Shown piece after piece: positions 30,978 through 39,772 of a DNA stretch of 45,687 bases; within the stretch, counting starts at the first letter, position 1, and each line of letters opens with the position of its first letter. Where the stretch lies: the NCBI GenBank assembly GCA_905213155.1, contig CAJMHI010000011.1, positions 1 to 45,687 of the forward strand, in the 5' to 3' direction. Source of the DNA: an uncultured Acidaminococcus sp. Lineage in GTDB: Bacteria > Bacillota > Negativicutes > Acidaminococcales > Acidaminococcaceae. The translations under genes were made by a program, and so were the position numbers. Below the pieces are notes generated by a model. That model saw nothing but the letters and a program-made list of their open reading frames with translations. It was not told where the DNA came from and did no database searches.

Positions 30978-31202
30978 TTACTGCAGGCGGGCAATGATCA
31001 TGTTGATCACGGCAAAGGCAATGCCCAGCACCGTAGTAAACCGGGACAACGCTTCATCCATGTCCGTCGGTTTCCCGCCAAACAGGGATTCTCCGCCGCC
31101 CAGTCCCGCAAAGCCGGAGCTCTTACCGGACTGCAGTAAAATAGAACCCATCAGCAGCACGCTTACAATTACATCTAAAATCATTAACACACTCAGTGCC
31201 AC
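30978..31202 (-). CDS. secG: Protein translocase subunit SecG
   Basis: Small accessory subunit of the SecYEG channel in the plasma membrane. It has two membrane segments (about 2-21 and 51-70) joined by the conserved cytoplasmic loop with SSGFAGLGGGESLFGG. I place the start at the GTG at 31202, six bases after GGAGGGG, giving 74 residues, the normal size; a GTG five codons earlier has a weaker site. A promoter (TGGACA, 18 bases, TATAAT) lies just upstream on the minus strand, between secG and the pheT stop. Confidence 0.93.
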   Translation of the reverse strand: MALSVLMILDVIVSVLLMGSILLQSGKSSGFAGLGGGESLFGGKPTDMDEALSRFTTVLGIAFAVINMIIARLQ

Positions 31203-31287
31203 GAAAATCCCCTCCACCTTTCAGATTTTATTATTATACTCCTAAATCCTCTCGTTTGTCCACTGCTTACAGGGAATTGGAGATAGG

Positions 31288-33726
31288 TTACTCCCGCAAG
31301 GCTGCCTGGAATTTTTCCTGAACATGTTTAACCATCTGGCGTACCGTATCATCTACTTCTTTATCCTTCAGTGTTCTGGACAGGTCCTGGAAGGACAGGG
31401 TAAAGGCTACGGATTTGTACCCGCTCTGGATTTGGCGGCCTGTGTAAACGTCAAAGAGATGGATCTCTTTGAGAAGCTGTCCCCCCTGCTGCCGGATTTC
31501 TTCCATAAGGTCAGAGGCTGGTACACTTTCCGGCACCACCACAGCAATATCCCGGCTGGAACTGGGGAACTGAGGAATGTGGGTAAACTGTACGATTTTT
31601 TCTGCTTCGTCCACAAAGCTAGTGACATCCATTTCCAGTACAAAAGTTTCATTGGCTAGGCCAAACCGACCCTGTACCTGGGGATGCAGGGCGCCCATAA
31701 AGCCCACGGGCCGGCCTTGATACACCAAAGTGCAGCTCTTTCCCGGATGCAGGAATTTTTCCTGGCACGCTTTATATTCCATACCAGTGACATGCAGCCG
31801 GTCCAAAAGCCCTTCCAGAATCCCTTTCAAATCATAAAAATCAAAAAGATCTTTGGCTTCTGTCCAGTTGCTTGCATTGCGTTTGCCGCTAAGTACGATA
31901 CCCAAACGGGTAACTTCCGCCGGTTGGGCTGTCAGAGGTAACGCCTTTGGCAAAAAGACCCGTCCCACTTCAAAGATTGCTACCCGATCGCTTTGCCGCG
32001 CCAGGTTGTAGGCCGCTGTATGCAGCAGGCTGGGCACTAGTGTAGTACGCATGGTTTTAAAATCATCACTGATGGGATTGATGATCTGGATGGATTGCCG
32101 GCGGGGATCTTCTGCATTCAAGGACAACTGATCATAATCCCCTGCGTTAATAAATGTATAGGTGATGGCTTCATCCAATCCTGTATCCGCCAGATAGTCC
32201 CGGATACTGTCTTTCACATCCTCCAGAGGGTTCTGCCCACCCCGTGCCATATCCAGCTGGGGTAGCGAGGAGGGAATCTTATCGTAGCCGTAGATTCTGG
32301 CCACTTCTTCCGCCAGATCCGCATCGCAGGTGCAGTCATTGCGCCAGGTAGGAACTGTAACCAGCCAAGATCTATCTGGCTGTGCCTGTACGGTAAAATG
32401 CAAGTCTTCCAGAATATTTCGCATGGTAGCATCGGAAATTTCTTCCGTTCCAATCCGCCGCCGCAAATTATCCGGCAGGGCCTGAATCTCTACTGGCTTT
32501 TGTTCCACCGGATAATCCTCCACCACGCCAGGCACGGCCTCACAGGAGCCAATTTTCTGCAACAGATGGATAGCACGGTCCAGCGCATCCTGGGTGCGGA
32601 TGGTATCCACGCCCCGTTCAAACCGCTGGCTGGCTTCGCTGCGCAGGCCCAAATCCTTAGAGGTATGCCGAATGCTGGGCCCATAGAACGTGGCGCTTTC
32701 CAGCATAACGTTCACCGTTTGCTCCGTTACTTCCGTGGCAAGGCCGCCCATCACCCCGGCAAGGCCAATGGGTTTTTCCGGATCTGCTATCACAATCATA
32801 TCCTGGGTCAGGTCCCGTTTCTGGTTGTCCAGTGTAACCAGCTGCTCTCCGGCTGCTGCACGGCGTACAATCCAGGTATGATCCTGCACTTTGTCGTAAT
32901 CATAGGCATGCATGGGCTGCCCCAGTTCCATCATCACATAGTTGGTTACATCCACCACATTGTTGATGGGACGAATATTCACGGCCCGCAGTACACGCTG
33001 CATCCATTCCGGGGAAGCCGTAATTTTTACATTTTTTACAAGACGCAGGTCAAAACGGCTGCATAGATCCGGGCACTGAATCTCTACCTTGGCCATATCA
33101 GTTGCGGAGCTACCAGCCGTATCCTGGGTAGAAAGCTTGGGCAGCCGCACATCCTGATGAAGTACCGCCCCGATTTCCCGGGCCAGTCCCAGCATATTAA
33201 AGCAGTCGCTGCGATTGGCGGTAAGGTCAATATCCAGCACCACATCATCCAGTCCCAAATAGGCTTTCACATCCACCCCAAGCGGTGTAGTATCTGGCAG
33301 GATATACAGACCATTTCTCTGTTCCGGTAAGAGCAGCTTGGCATCAATCCCCAGTTCTTCTGCACTGCAGCACATGCCGGCAGAGTCGTAGCCGGCCATT
33401 TTTACGTCCTGGATGACTTTGCCGCCAGGCAGATGCGCCCCTACAAGGGCTACCGGGACAATATCATTTTCATGCACATTGGGGGCACCGGTCAAAATCT
33501 GCAGTGGTTTTTCTTCGCCCACGTCTACCTGGCAAATCAAGAGATGATCCGACTGCGGATGTTTTTCCACCTTCACCAGTTTCCCAGTAACAACACCATC
33601 CAGGCCTTCCCCCAGATGAATCACCTGTTCTACTTCCAGGCCCACCCTGGTCAATCTGTCCGCCAGTTCTTCCGGCGTCATCGGTATTTCCACATATTGT
33701 TGTAACCAACGCATTGAAGCTAACAT
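31288..33726 (-). CDS. pheT: Phenylalanyl-tRNA synthetase beta subunit
   Basis: Large subunit of the heterotetrameric PheRS, responsible for tRNA binding and editing of Tyr-tRNAPhe. The N-terminal MRWLQQYVEIPMTPEELADRL start, the EMAP-II-like tRNA-binding domain (about 42-155), the B5 region, the catalytic-like core (LRTTLVPSLLHTAAYN) and the C-terminal ferredoxin-fold anticodon domain (about 715-812) can be followed; 812 residues is normal. The ATG at 33726 lies nine bases after GGGAGG. It follows pheS by 17 bases in the T-box-controlled pheST operon. Confidence 0.97.
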   Translation of the reverse strand: MLASMRWLQQYVEIPMTPEELADRLTRVGLEVEQVIHLGEGLDGVVTGKLVKVEKHPQSDHLLICQVDVGEEKPLQILTGAPNVHENDIVPVALVGAHLPGGKVIQDVKMAGYDSAGMCCSAEELGIDAKLLLPEQRNGLYILPDTTPLGVDVKAYLGLDDVVLDIDLTANRSDCFNMLGLAREIGAVLHQDVRLPKLSTQDTAGSSATDMAKVEIQCPDLCSRFDLRLVKNVKITASPEWMQRVLRAVNIRPINNVVDVTNYVMMELGQPMHAYDYDKVQDHTWIVRRAAAGEQLVTLDNQKRDLTQDMIVIADPEKPIGLAGVMGGLATEVTEQTVNVMLESATFYGPSIRHTSKDLGLRSEASQRFERGVDTIRTQDALDRAIHLLQKIGSCEAVPGVVEDYPVEQKPVEIQALPDNLRRRIGTEEISDATMRNILEDLHFTVQAQPDRSWLVTVPTWRNDCTCDADLAEEVARIYGYDKIPSSLPQLDMARGGQNPLEDVKDSIRDYLADTGLDEAITYTFINAGDYDQLSLNAEDPRRQSIQIINPISDDFKTMRTTLVPSLLHTAAYNLARQSDRVAIFEVGRVFLPKALPLTAQPAEVTRLGIVLSGKRNASNWTEAKDLFDFYDLKGILEGLLDRLHVTGMEYKACQEKFLHPGKSCTLVYQGRPVGFMGALHPQVQGRFGLANETFVLEMDVTSFVDEAEKIVQFTHIPQFPSSSRDIAVVVPESVPASDLMEEIRQQGGQLLKEIHLFDVYTGRQIQSGYKSVAFTLSFQDLSRTLKDKEVDDTVRQMVKHVQEKFQAALRE

Positions 33727-33743
33727 AATCCCTTGCCTCCCAA

Positions 33744-34766
33744 TCAGAATTGACGGATGAACCGCAGATCATTTTCAAAGAACAGCCGCAGATCGTCGAT
33801 GCCATACCGCAGCATAGCAATCCGTTCCACGCCCATTCCGAAGGCAAAGCCCTTCATCTTGTCCGGATCATACCCACTCATAAGCAGTACATTGGGATGC
33901 ACCATCCCCGCTCCCAAAATCTCCAGCCAGCCGGAATTTTTGCATACCCGGCAACCCTTGCCACCGCAGATGACGCAGCTGATATCTACTTCGCAGGAAG
34001 GTTCTGTAAAGGGAAAGAAACTGGGGCGCAGCCGAATCCGCACCGCATCGCCAAACATCTCTTTGCAAAATAATTCCAGTGTCCCTTTCAAATCCGCCAA
34101 AGACACGTCTTTATCCACTACCAGTCCTTCCACCTGGTGGAACATAGGAGAGTGGGTAGCATCGTAATCGTTACGGTACACGGCCCCGGGGCAGATCATG
34201 CGGATCGGGGTATTTGGCTCCCGGCTCTGCATAGTACGAGCTTGTACGCCGCTGGTTTGGGTCCGCAGCAGCAGATTTTCTGTGAGATAAAAACTGTCCT
34301 GCATATCCCGGGCCGGGTGGTCCTTCGGCAGGTTCAGCGCCTCAAAGTTGAAATAATCCGTTTCTACTTCCGGGCCGCCTTCCACTTCAAAGCCCATACG
34401 CATAAAGATTTTCTTGATATCCCGCAGTGTCTGGGTTAAGGGATGGAGATGCCCCACGGCGGGTTTCCGACCCGGCAGGGTAACGTCCAATGTTTCATTC
34501 TGGATTTTTTCTTCCATCTGCCGCTTTTCCAGCAGCTTCATCTGCTCATTGATTTTGGCCTCAGCCCGGGCACGTACCTCATTGACCATTTTCCCGATAC
34601 GAGGGCGTTCCTCGGCTGCCACGTTACCCAGTTCCCGCAAAATGGCAGTCAGTGCCCCTTTCTTGCCCAGATACTGGACCCGGATATTTTTCAGATCTTC
34701 CACGCTTTTGACGTCGCTGAGATCCTTTTGGATTTTTTCCCTGAGTTCCTGCAGTTTGTCACTCAT
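33744..34766 (-). CDS. pheS: Phenylalanyl-tRNA synthetase alpha subunit
   Basis: Catalytic subunit of PheRS. It has an N-terminal coiled coil (about 1-85), then the class II core with HPARDMQDSFYL, FHQVEGLVVD (motif 2 area), the cysteine-rich CVICGGKGCRVCKNSGW insert and the C-terminal GFAFGMGVERIAMLRYGIDDLR motif 3. I chose the ATG at 34766, seven bases after GGGAGG, over the ATG at 34772, which nearly touches it; length 340. It is first in the pheST operon behind a Phe-specific T-box. Confidence 0.97.
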   Translation of the reverse strand: MSDKLQELREKIQKDLSDVKSVEDLKNIRVQYLGKKGALTAILRELGNVAAEERPRIGKMVNEVRARAEAKINEQMKLLEKRQMEEKIQNETLDVTLPGRKPAVGHLHPLTQTLRDIKKIFMRMGFEVEGGPEVETDYFNFEALNLPKDHPARDMQDSFYLTENLLLRTQTSGVQARTMQSREPNTPIRMICPGAVYRNDYDATHSPMFHQVEGLVVDKDVSLADLKGTLELFCKEMFGDAVRIRLRPSFFPFTEPSCEVDISCVICGGKGCRVCKNSGWLEILGAGMVHPNVLLMSGYDPDKMKGFAFGMGVERIAMLRYGIDDLRLFFENDLRFIRQF

Positions 34767-34772
34767 GTTCAT

Positions 34773-35001
34773 GCCTCCCAACAAAATAAACCTTCGTCCC
34801 ACAAGGGGCGAAGGTTCGCGGTACCACCCTATTTTTTTCTCATACGGCCGATAACGCAGCCAGCGCCGGGCCTACTTGGTTTCAGTCCGGCTGCTCCCAG
34901 GTGAACTTCCTCTCGCCCTTGCCATCCGTTTCCCACCTGCCCGGACTCTCTGTGCGCTCCTGCAAAAGTACTCTCCTGTTCGTCGCAGCTATAAAATTGT
35001 T
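34773..35001 (-). promoter_or_regulatory. T-box riboswitch, Phe-specific, for pheST
   Basis: On the minus strand the pheS leader carries the conserved T-box AGGGTGGTACCGCG (34830-34817), followed by a terminator stem whose arms are AACCTTCGcCCC/GGGacGAAGGTT and a T-rich tail. Upstream, the Stem I region contains AGGAGAGTAC early and GAAGTTCACC late. TTC at 34905-34903 is placed like the specifier codon, matching phenylalanine and the downstream genes. Uncharged tRNA-Phe pairing with specifier and T-box would stabilise the antiterminator and turn pheST on. Confidence 0.92.
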
Positions 35002-35007
35002 GGCGTT

Positions 35008-35037
35008 ATTATACCACAGATGCCCGCCCTTCGTCAA
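35008..35037 (-). promoter_or_regulatory. Promoter of the pheST T-box transcript
   Basis: Minus-strand TTGACG (35037-35032), 18-base spacer and perfect TATAAT (35013-35008), about 240 bases upstream of pheS, just before the T-box leader. Confidence 0.8.
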
Positions 35038-35071
35038 AAACGATTTGTAGCGAAAAGGCTGTACAGAGCTG

Positions 35072-35097
35072 AAAAAACGGGGATTGCGCCCCGTTTT
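35072..35097 (-). terminator. Terminator of the yicC-gmk-coaBC operon
   Basis: A perfect 9-bp stem AAAACGGGG/CCCCGTTTT (35074-35082 and 35089-35097) with a 6-base loop, followed on the minus strand by TTTTTT. It is 11 bases past the stop of the unknown last gene. Confidence 0.85.
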
Positions 35098-35107
35098 AGT
35101 TCTCTGG

Positions 35108-35656
35108 TTATTTGCGGTTATTGTATATGGTTTCCTGGATTGCTTTCGCAATGGCTTCCTGCATTTCCGGGCGATGCTGGTCCACTTCCAGGATTCGTTT
35201 TAGCTCCTCGTCAGGATTGTCATCCACCTTACCAAATTCCACGTGGCAAAGATTTTTATCCCAGGCACATAGGTAAAAGGTTTGTTCCCGTTGGTTATAC
35301 TCTACAGTATAATACAAAGGATTTTCCCCCTGGGGCCCGGTAACAATATAGGCACGGCGGCACAAAGGCTGTGCATTGGCGGTAAAAGGAAAGAAAAGCC
35401 GCAGGATAAAGCCGCCTAGCTTCCCCGCCCGGGCATCTGCCCGATCCCCAAAGGGAACGGCATCCACCTGAAAGTGCTCTTCCCGAACTGTCACCGGGCA
35501 CTTTTCTTTAGCTGCTTCCTGGTAGTTCTGCAAGGTTGCATTGCAGATCTTGGCAAAGCTGTTAGCCAGATCAAAAACATCCAGCCCGTATTTTTCTTTG
35601 CCCTGATAAATCACCACAGGCAGAAATTTATGCTCTAAGTAATACAAGGGATCCAT
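35108..35656 (-). CDS. Protein of unknown function, last gene of coaBC operon
   Basis: I do not recognise this 182-residue protein. It has no signal peptide and no membrane helix, is mixed alpha/beta in character and contains five cysteines. It opens with a Tyr-rich MDPLYYLEHKFLP stretch and closes with a charged helical tail rich in Glu, Gln and Lys. The start at 35656 has AAAGGA upstream; a longer frame to 35674 would enter coaBC. It begins 12 bases after coaBC and is followed by a strong terminator, so it belongs to the rpoZ-coaBC transcript. That packing supports a real gene; function is open. Confidence 0.8.
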   Translation of the reverse strand: MDPLYYLEHKFLPVVIYQGKEKYGLDVFDLANSFAKICNATLQNYQEAAKEKCPVTVREEHFQVDAVPFGDRADARAGKLGGFILRLFFPFTANAQPLCRRAYIVTGPQGENPLYYTVEYNQREQTFYLCAWDKNLCHVEFGKVDDNPDEELKRILEVDQHRPEMQEAIAKAIQETIYNNRK

Positions 35657-35667
35657 GGTTATTCCTT

Positions 35668-36879
35668 TTAGCAAGAAGTTTTTGGGTGATAGTGTGCGCT
35701 GACGATATCCAGAATCCGGTTGCCCACAGCTTCTTTGCTCATAAGCTCCAGGCTCTCTACCCGGCCATCCGGAAAGAGGAATTTTACCACGTTGGTATCC
35801 GTAGAAAAGCCGGCTCCCTTCATACTTACGTCATTGGCCACAATCATGTCCAGGTTCTTTTTCCGGACTTTTTCCGCTGCATTTTCCAGCAAATGCTGGG
35901 TTTCCGCTGCAAAGCCCACCAAAAACTGATGGGTCTTGCGACTACCCAAAAGTTGCAAGATATCAGGATTTTTGTCCAGTGTCAGCGTCAGATTCTCGTC
36001 ATGTTTTTTGATTTTCTGGGGTGCTTGCTGGTGGGGTTTATAATCTGCTACGGCAGCTGCTTTGATCACTGCATCCACCTGGTCATATTCTGCCAGGACG
36101 GCTTGCAGCATCTCTCCCGTGCTTTCTACCCGGATGAAGCGGACATTTTTAGGCGGAGTAATGGCCGTAGGGCCGGAAATCAATACCACATCAGCCCCGC
36201 GCCGGGCAGCATCCCGGGCAATGGCATAGCCCATTTTGCCGCTGCTGCGATTGCCGATAAAGCGCACCGGGTCAATGGCTTCCCTCGTACCCCCTGCGGT
36301 AACAAGAAGCCTGAGTCCCCGCAGGTCCCCTTCCTGCTCGGCCAAAAAAGTATCAATAAAAGAAAGAATATCATCCGGTTCCGGCAGCCGCCCGGCGCCG
36401 CAAACGCCGCAGGCCAAATACCCGCTGCCGCTGTCCATGATGGTAATCCCGTCCCTGCGAAGGGTTTCCAGATTACGTTTCACAGCCGGGTTTTCCAGCA
36501 TATTGGTATTCATAGCCGGACAAATAATTTTAGGTTTGTCGCACGCCAAAAGGGTGGTGCTCAGGAGATCATCTCCGATACCACCAGCCATTTTCCCTAT
36601 GATATTCGCCGTAGCCGGAGCCACCACCATTACGTCACACCAACGGCCCAAGGCCACGTGCTCCACGTTAAATTCCGCATTGCCCGCCCATAGGTCGGTG
36701 GCTACCGGGTTACCGCTGATTTCCTTAAATAAGAGCGGCGATACAAGATGTGTCGCCGCATCGGTCATCACCACACGCACCGAAGCGCCGGCTTGTACCA
36801 GGTGGCTTACCAGTGTTACCACTTTGTACAGGGCAATGCCCCCGGTCACGCCTAAAGCAATCTTTTTGCCTTCTAGCAC
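35668..36879 (-). CDS. coaBC: Bifunctional CoaBC (PPC synthetase/decarboxylase)
   Basis: Two steps of coenzyme A synthesis: joining cysteine to 4'-phosphopantothenate with CTP, then decarboxylation. The N-terminal HFCD flavoprotein half (about 1-185) shows GVTGGIALYK, NVEHVALGRW with the active histidine, PAMNTNMLENPAV and GSGYLACGVCGAGRLPEP with the catalytic cysteine. The C-terminal half shows GGTREAIDPVRFIGNRSSGKMGYAIA and later KKNLDMIVANDV. At 403 residues it is normal. It follows rpoZ by 12 bases, the common gmk-rpoZ-coaBC order. Confidence 0.97.
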   Translation of the reverse strand: MLEGKKIALGVTGGIALYKVVTLVSHLVQAGASVRVVMTDAATHLVSPLLFKEISGNPVATDLWAGNAEFNVEHVALGRWCDVMVVAPATANIIGKMAGGIGDDLLSTTLLACDKPKIICPAMNTNMLENPAVKRNLETLRRDGITIMDSGSGYLACGVCGAGRLPEPDDILSFIDTFLAEQEGDLRGLRLLVTAGGTREAIDPVRFIGNRSSGKMGYAIARDAARRGADVVLISGPTAITPPKNVRFIRVESTGEMLQAVLAEYDQVDAVIKAAAVADYKPHQQAPQKIKKHDENLTLTLDKNPDILQLLGSRKTHQFLVGFAAETQHLLENAAEKVRKKNLDMIVANDVSMKGAGFSTDTNVVKFLFPDGRVESLELMSKEAVGNRILDIVSAHYHPKTSC

Positions 36880-36891
36880 GATCCTGCTCCT

Positions 36892-37116
36892 TTATGCCTT
36901 CTGCTCTTCCTCAAGATCTTTTTTGGTGGCGATGCTGACCATTCCTTCGCCGATTTCTTTCAGGGCAATGGATACGGGTTTATTGGAATCTGATTCCACC
37001 AGTGCCGGAGCATGATCCACCAGCTGACGAGCCCGCTTGGCAGCCATAATGCACAGGGCGTATTTGCTCCCTACTTTTTTTGACAGATCATCAATAGAAG
37101 GATCAATCATAGACAT
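36892..37116 (-). CDS. rpoZ: RNA polymerase omega subunit
   Basis: Small subunit that helps assemble the beta' subunit. The N-terminal MIDPSIDDLSKKVGSKYALCIMAAKRARQL (after MS) is the omega fold signature. The start at 37116 has AAAGGAG eight bases upstream; an in-frame extension to 37176 falls inside gmk and is rejected. Length 74, in the normal range for Firmicutes. It lies between gmk and coaBC, as in Bacillus and Clostridia. Confidence 0.95.
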   Translation of the reverse strand: MSMIDPSIDDLSKKVGSKYALCIMAAKRARQLVDHAPALVESDSNKPVSIALKEIGEGMVSIATKKDLEEEQKA

Positions 37117-37129
37117 AGTTCGTTCTCCT

Positions 37130-37768
37130 TTACTTTTTGTCCCTGCTGCCTTCGGTTTCGCCCTGGCAGATTTCATCTACAATATAATAGGTACGGCCCA
37201 CCCGCAGGTGCTCCACATCAATGATTTTGCTAACTTTATCAGTGGCTTTTTCTACTTCGTCGTTGACTACGATATAATCATATTTTGACGCATAGGAAAG
37301 CTCGCTGGTAGCAGCGGACAGACGACGTTTAATCACATCCACTGCATCCGTGCCCCGTTTGTAAATGCGTTTACTCAGCTCATCAAGAGATGGCGGCACA
37401 ATAAACACAAAGACCCCTTCCGGGTAACTTTTTTTCACTTGCAGGGCGCCCTGGGGATCAATCTCCAAAATCACGTCCAGCCCTTCGGCCAATTTATCCA
37501 GCACGTATTGTTTCGGAGTGCCGTAGTAATTGCCGTACACGGACGCATGTTCCAACAAGCCCCCGTTTTTAATCAAATCCTCAAATTCATCCCGGGTCTT
37601 AAAGAAATAATTGACCCCGTCCACTTCTCCTTTGCGGGGCTCGCGAGTGGTACAAGAGACAGAGTAGGCCATATGCTCGCGTTTTTCCCGCAACCTGCCG
37701 CAGATCGTACCCTTGCCTGCACCGCTAGGGCCGCTTAAAACCAGCAGGATTCCCTGTGGCTTATTCAT
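37130..37768 (-). CDS. gmk: Guanylate kinase
   Basis: Phosphorylates GMP to GDP. The P-loop LVLSGPSGAGKGTICGRL (about residues 8-25), the GMP-binding SCTTREPRKGEVDGVNYFF and the lid YKRGTDAVDVIKRRL are intact; 212 residues. I chose the ATG at 37768, six bases after AGGAGG; the ATG two codons before is too close. The start overlaps the remA end by eight bases, and rpoZ follows within 14 bases. Confidence 0.97.
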   Translation of the reverse strand: MNKPQGILLVLSGPSGAGKGTICGRLREKREHMAYSVSCTTREPRKGEVDGVNYFFKTRDEFEDLIKNGGLLEHASVYGNYYGTPKQYVLDKLAEGLDVILEIDPQGALQVKKSYPEGVFVFIVPPSLDELSKRIYKRGTDAVDVIKRRLSAATSELSYASKYDYIVVNDEVEKATDKVSKIIDVEHLRVGRTYYIVDEICQGETEGSRDKK

Positions 37769-38051
37769 TGCCATCCTCCTTTTCTTCGGCAGCAGGAGCC
37801 GGATCCGGTGCATCCTGGGCGAAGCGGTTGGCAATGGTTTCCGGCTGCAGCGCCGAGAGCACCACATGCCCGCTGTCCATAATCAAAACGGCACGAGTTC
37901 GTCTGCCATAGGTGGCATCAATCACCACGCCCTTGTCCCGTCCATCCTGGATAATCCGCTTGATAGGAGCGCTTTCCGGGCCGATGATACTAATCACCCG
38001 CTGGGCAGAAACAATATTACCAAAACCGATATTAATCAATTTGATATCCAT
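37761..38051 (-). CDS. remA: RemA/DUF370 family regulator
   Basis: Small DNA-binding regulator; in Bacillus, RemA activates biofilm matrix and osmoprotection genes, and the family is commonly found next to yicC and gmk in Firmicutes. The core LINIGFGNIVSAQRVISIIGPESAPIKRII (about 5-34) and GVVIDATYGRRTRAVLIMDSGHVVLSALQPETI are strongly conserved. The C-terminus is a short acidic Pro/Ala/Glu tail not typical of the 85-90 residue Bacillus form. The ATG at 38051 has AGGAG seven bases upstream; a GTG two codons earlier is possible. Target genes in this organism are unknown. Confidence 0.92.
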   Translation of the reverse strand: MDIKLINIGFGNIVSAQRVISIIGPESAPIKRIIQDGRDKGVVIDATYGRRTRAVLIMDSGHVVLSALQPETIANRFAQDAPDPAPAAEEKEDGNE

Positions 38052-38069
38052 CTTCACTCTCCTGCTTTG

Positions 38070-38966
38070 TTATTGTATATTTTGGATTTGTTCCCGGACT
38101 TTTTCGATTTCACTTTTCATATTGACTACGGTCTGGATAATCGGAGCATCAGCCGCTTTGGAAGCGATGGTATTGCTTTCCCGGTTCATTTCCTGCACCA
38201 AAAAGTCCATTCGCCGCCCTACAGGCTTGTTTTCCATAAGAAGCTGCCGGAACTGGCTGAGATGACTGTGCAGCCGGACAATTTCCTCGGTAGTATTGAC
38301 CTTGTCGGCATAAATTGCCGTTTCCGCAATGAGGCGCCCTTCGTCCAGGCTTCCGTCACCTGCTTCCTGGAGCAGCTGGTGGACAGATTCTGTCAGGCGG
38401 CTGCGGTACAAAGTCAGTGTCTCCGGAGCCCTTTTCTCTATGGTCTCCAGATCGGCTTCTATCGTATCAATGCGCTTTTTTATATCACGGGAAAGCGTTT
38501 CTCCCTCCGTCTGGCGCATAGCTTCCAAGTGATCCAAAGCCGTTGTTACGGCCTTTTCTATCAGCAGCCACAAGGGCATAAGATCCAGTTCCTCTTCCTG
38601 TGTCACCAGCACATCCGGCTGCCCGGCGATAAAAAGAAGCTCAGCTTCTCTGCGATCTCCCGACATATCCAAAAGCTCACGCAAGCCTTGTAAACTATTA
38701 TGATACGCACTTGCCAGTGCTTTGTCAAGCCTTACGCTTTTTGCGCCGCTGCCTGTGTAGGAAGCGTTAATGAATACGTCAATATGTCCCCGGGGAATCC
38801 GATCCAAAATCAAGCGGCGGATTTTGCTCTCCACCGGGTTTAAAAAGCGAGGCGAGCGAATCGAAAGTTCCGCATAGCGGTGATTCACCGTTTTAATTTC
38901 ACAGGCAAAAGAAAAATCTTCCTGCTCCACCTGGCATCGTCCGTAGCCGGTCATACTCTGCAGCAT
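38070..38966 (-). CDS. yicC: YicC/YloC family endoribonuclease
   Basis: A 298-residue stress-associated endoribonuclease family protein that forms hexamers on RNA. The N-terminal MLQSMTGYGR, the EIKTVNHRYAELSIRSPRFLNPVE block and the C-terminal GRRMDFLVQEMNRESNTIASKAADA signature (about 249-271) are diagnostic. AAGGAGG precedes the ATG at 38966. It is followed by remA-gmk-rpoZ-coaBC in the classic Firmicutes order and preceded closely by a secreted protein gene. Confidence 0.95.
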   Translation of the reverse strand: MLQSMTGYGRCQVEQEDFSFACEIKTVNHRYAELSIRSPRFLNPVESKIRRLILDRIPRGHIDVFINASYTGSGAKSVRLDKALASAYHNSLQGLRELLDMSGDRREAELLFIAGQPDVLVTQEEELDLMPLWLLIEKAVTTALDHLEAMRQTEGETLSRDIKKRIDTIEADLETIEKRAPETLTLYRSRLTESVHQLLQEAGDGSLDEGRLIAETAIYADKVNTTEEIVRLHSHLSQFRQLLMENKPVGRRMDFLVQEMNRESNTIASKAADAPIIQTVVNMKSEIEKVREQIQNIQ

Positions 38967-38977
38967 GAGGTGCCTCC

Positions 38978-39595
38978 TTAGTTCATTTTCGTCAAGTTCA
39001 GCACAAATTCCCGGGTGCCGCCGTACTCATCCTGGGCGGAGAGCACCATGACCCGATTGGGATCCAGCTTGGACAAATCAAAATACACAAAGTACTGCAA
39101 ATCCCAAACATTGACTCCTTCCAATTGGCCGGTGCGGGGATTGGGCAGCTGCATATCCCGTTGGACTGCCGCATTTAAATTGTTGTAGTAGGGATACAGG
39201 ACTTTTTGCCCCTGATAGATTTTTACCTTCAAATTTTTAGGTTCCAGCCGGACACTGGTGCTCAGATGCAACCCCAGCGCCAATACGCCCTGGTATTGTT
39301 TAGCCACTTTCATGCCCTGTGCCAGGCTTGGCTTTTGCCCGCTGCTCTGCTGGGTATCCACTGCCGCTGTCAAATACGGCGTATAGACCACGACCCGTTC
39401 CCGCAGGCCGTATTTATTCAATTGTTTCCGATCGTAGATGGTCCATGGCGCCAAAAGTTCTCCCAAAGAAGCACCCCGGCGCTGCTCTCCATAGATTTGG
39501 GCAGCCTTTATGGTGGAATCTGTCAGTGGAAGCATGGCAAATGCTGTTTGGGTCAGCAGCAGGCACGCTGCCATCAAAAGACCGATTTTTTTCAT
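38978..39595 (-). CDS. Secreted protein of unknown function
   Basis: A 205-residue protein with a clear signal peptide: Lys-Lys, a hydrophobic core and a cut near residues 19-21 (TQTAFA). The mature part begins with TDSTIKAAQIYGEQRRGASLGELLAPW and continues with mixed beta-rich sequence and a VFD-like segment (YFVYFDLSKLDPNRVMVL). There is no lipobox cysteine, so it should be a periplasmic or exported soluble protein. It starts the operon that runs into yicC (11-base gap), which is odd for housekeeping cytoplasmic genes. I recognise no family with confidence. Confidence 0.85.
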   Translation of the reverse strand: MKKIGLLMAACLLLTQTAFAMLPLTDSTIKAAQIYGEQRRGASLGELLAPWTIYDRKQLNKYGLRERVVVYTPYLTAAVDTQQSSGQKPSLAQGMKVAKQYQGVLALGLHLSTSVRLEPKNLKVKIYQGQKVLYPYYNNLNAAVQRDMQLPNPRTGQLEGVNVWDLQYFVYFDLSKLDPNRVMVLSAQDEYGGTREFVLNLTKMN

Positions 39596-39772
39596 AGTTC
39601 CTGTCTCCTTTGCAGTTTGACCGAAGTCTTTTTGCCATATATATTTATTACTCTACAACATATTAGTATCATTTGTCCAGAGTTTCCAAAATTTCTCCTA
39701 TCCAAAGACTATATTCTGCTGCTGGTAGCTTTCCCGCTTACTCACATCCCAAGTCCTCCCATTTATATTATA

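Noticed and set aside
37713..38693. Plus-strand frame (326 codons) opposite gmk, remA and yicC
   Set aside because: It spans three well-supported minus-strand genes and has no recognisable motif.
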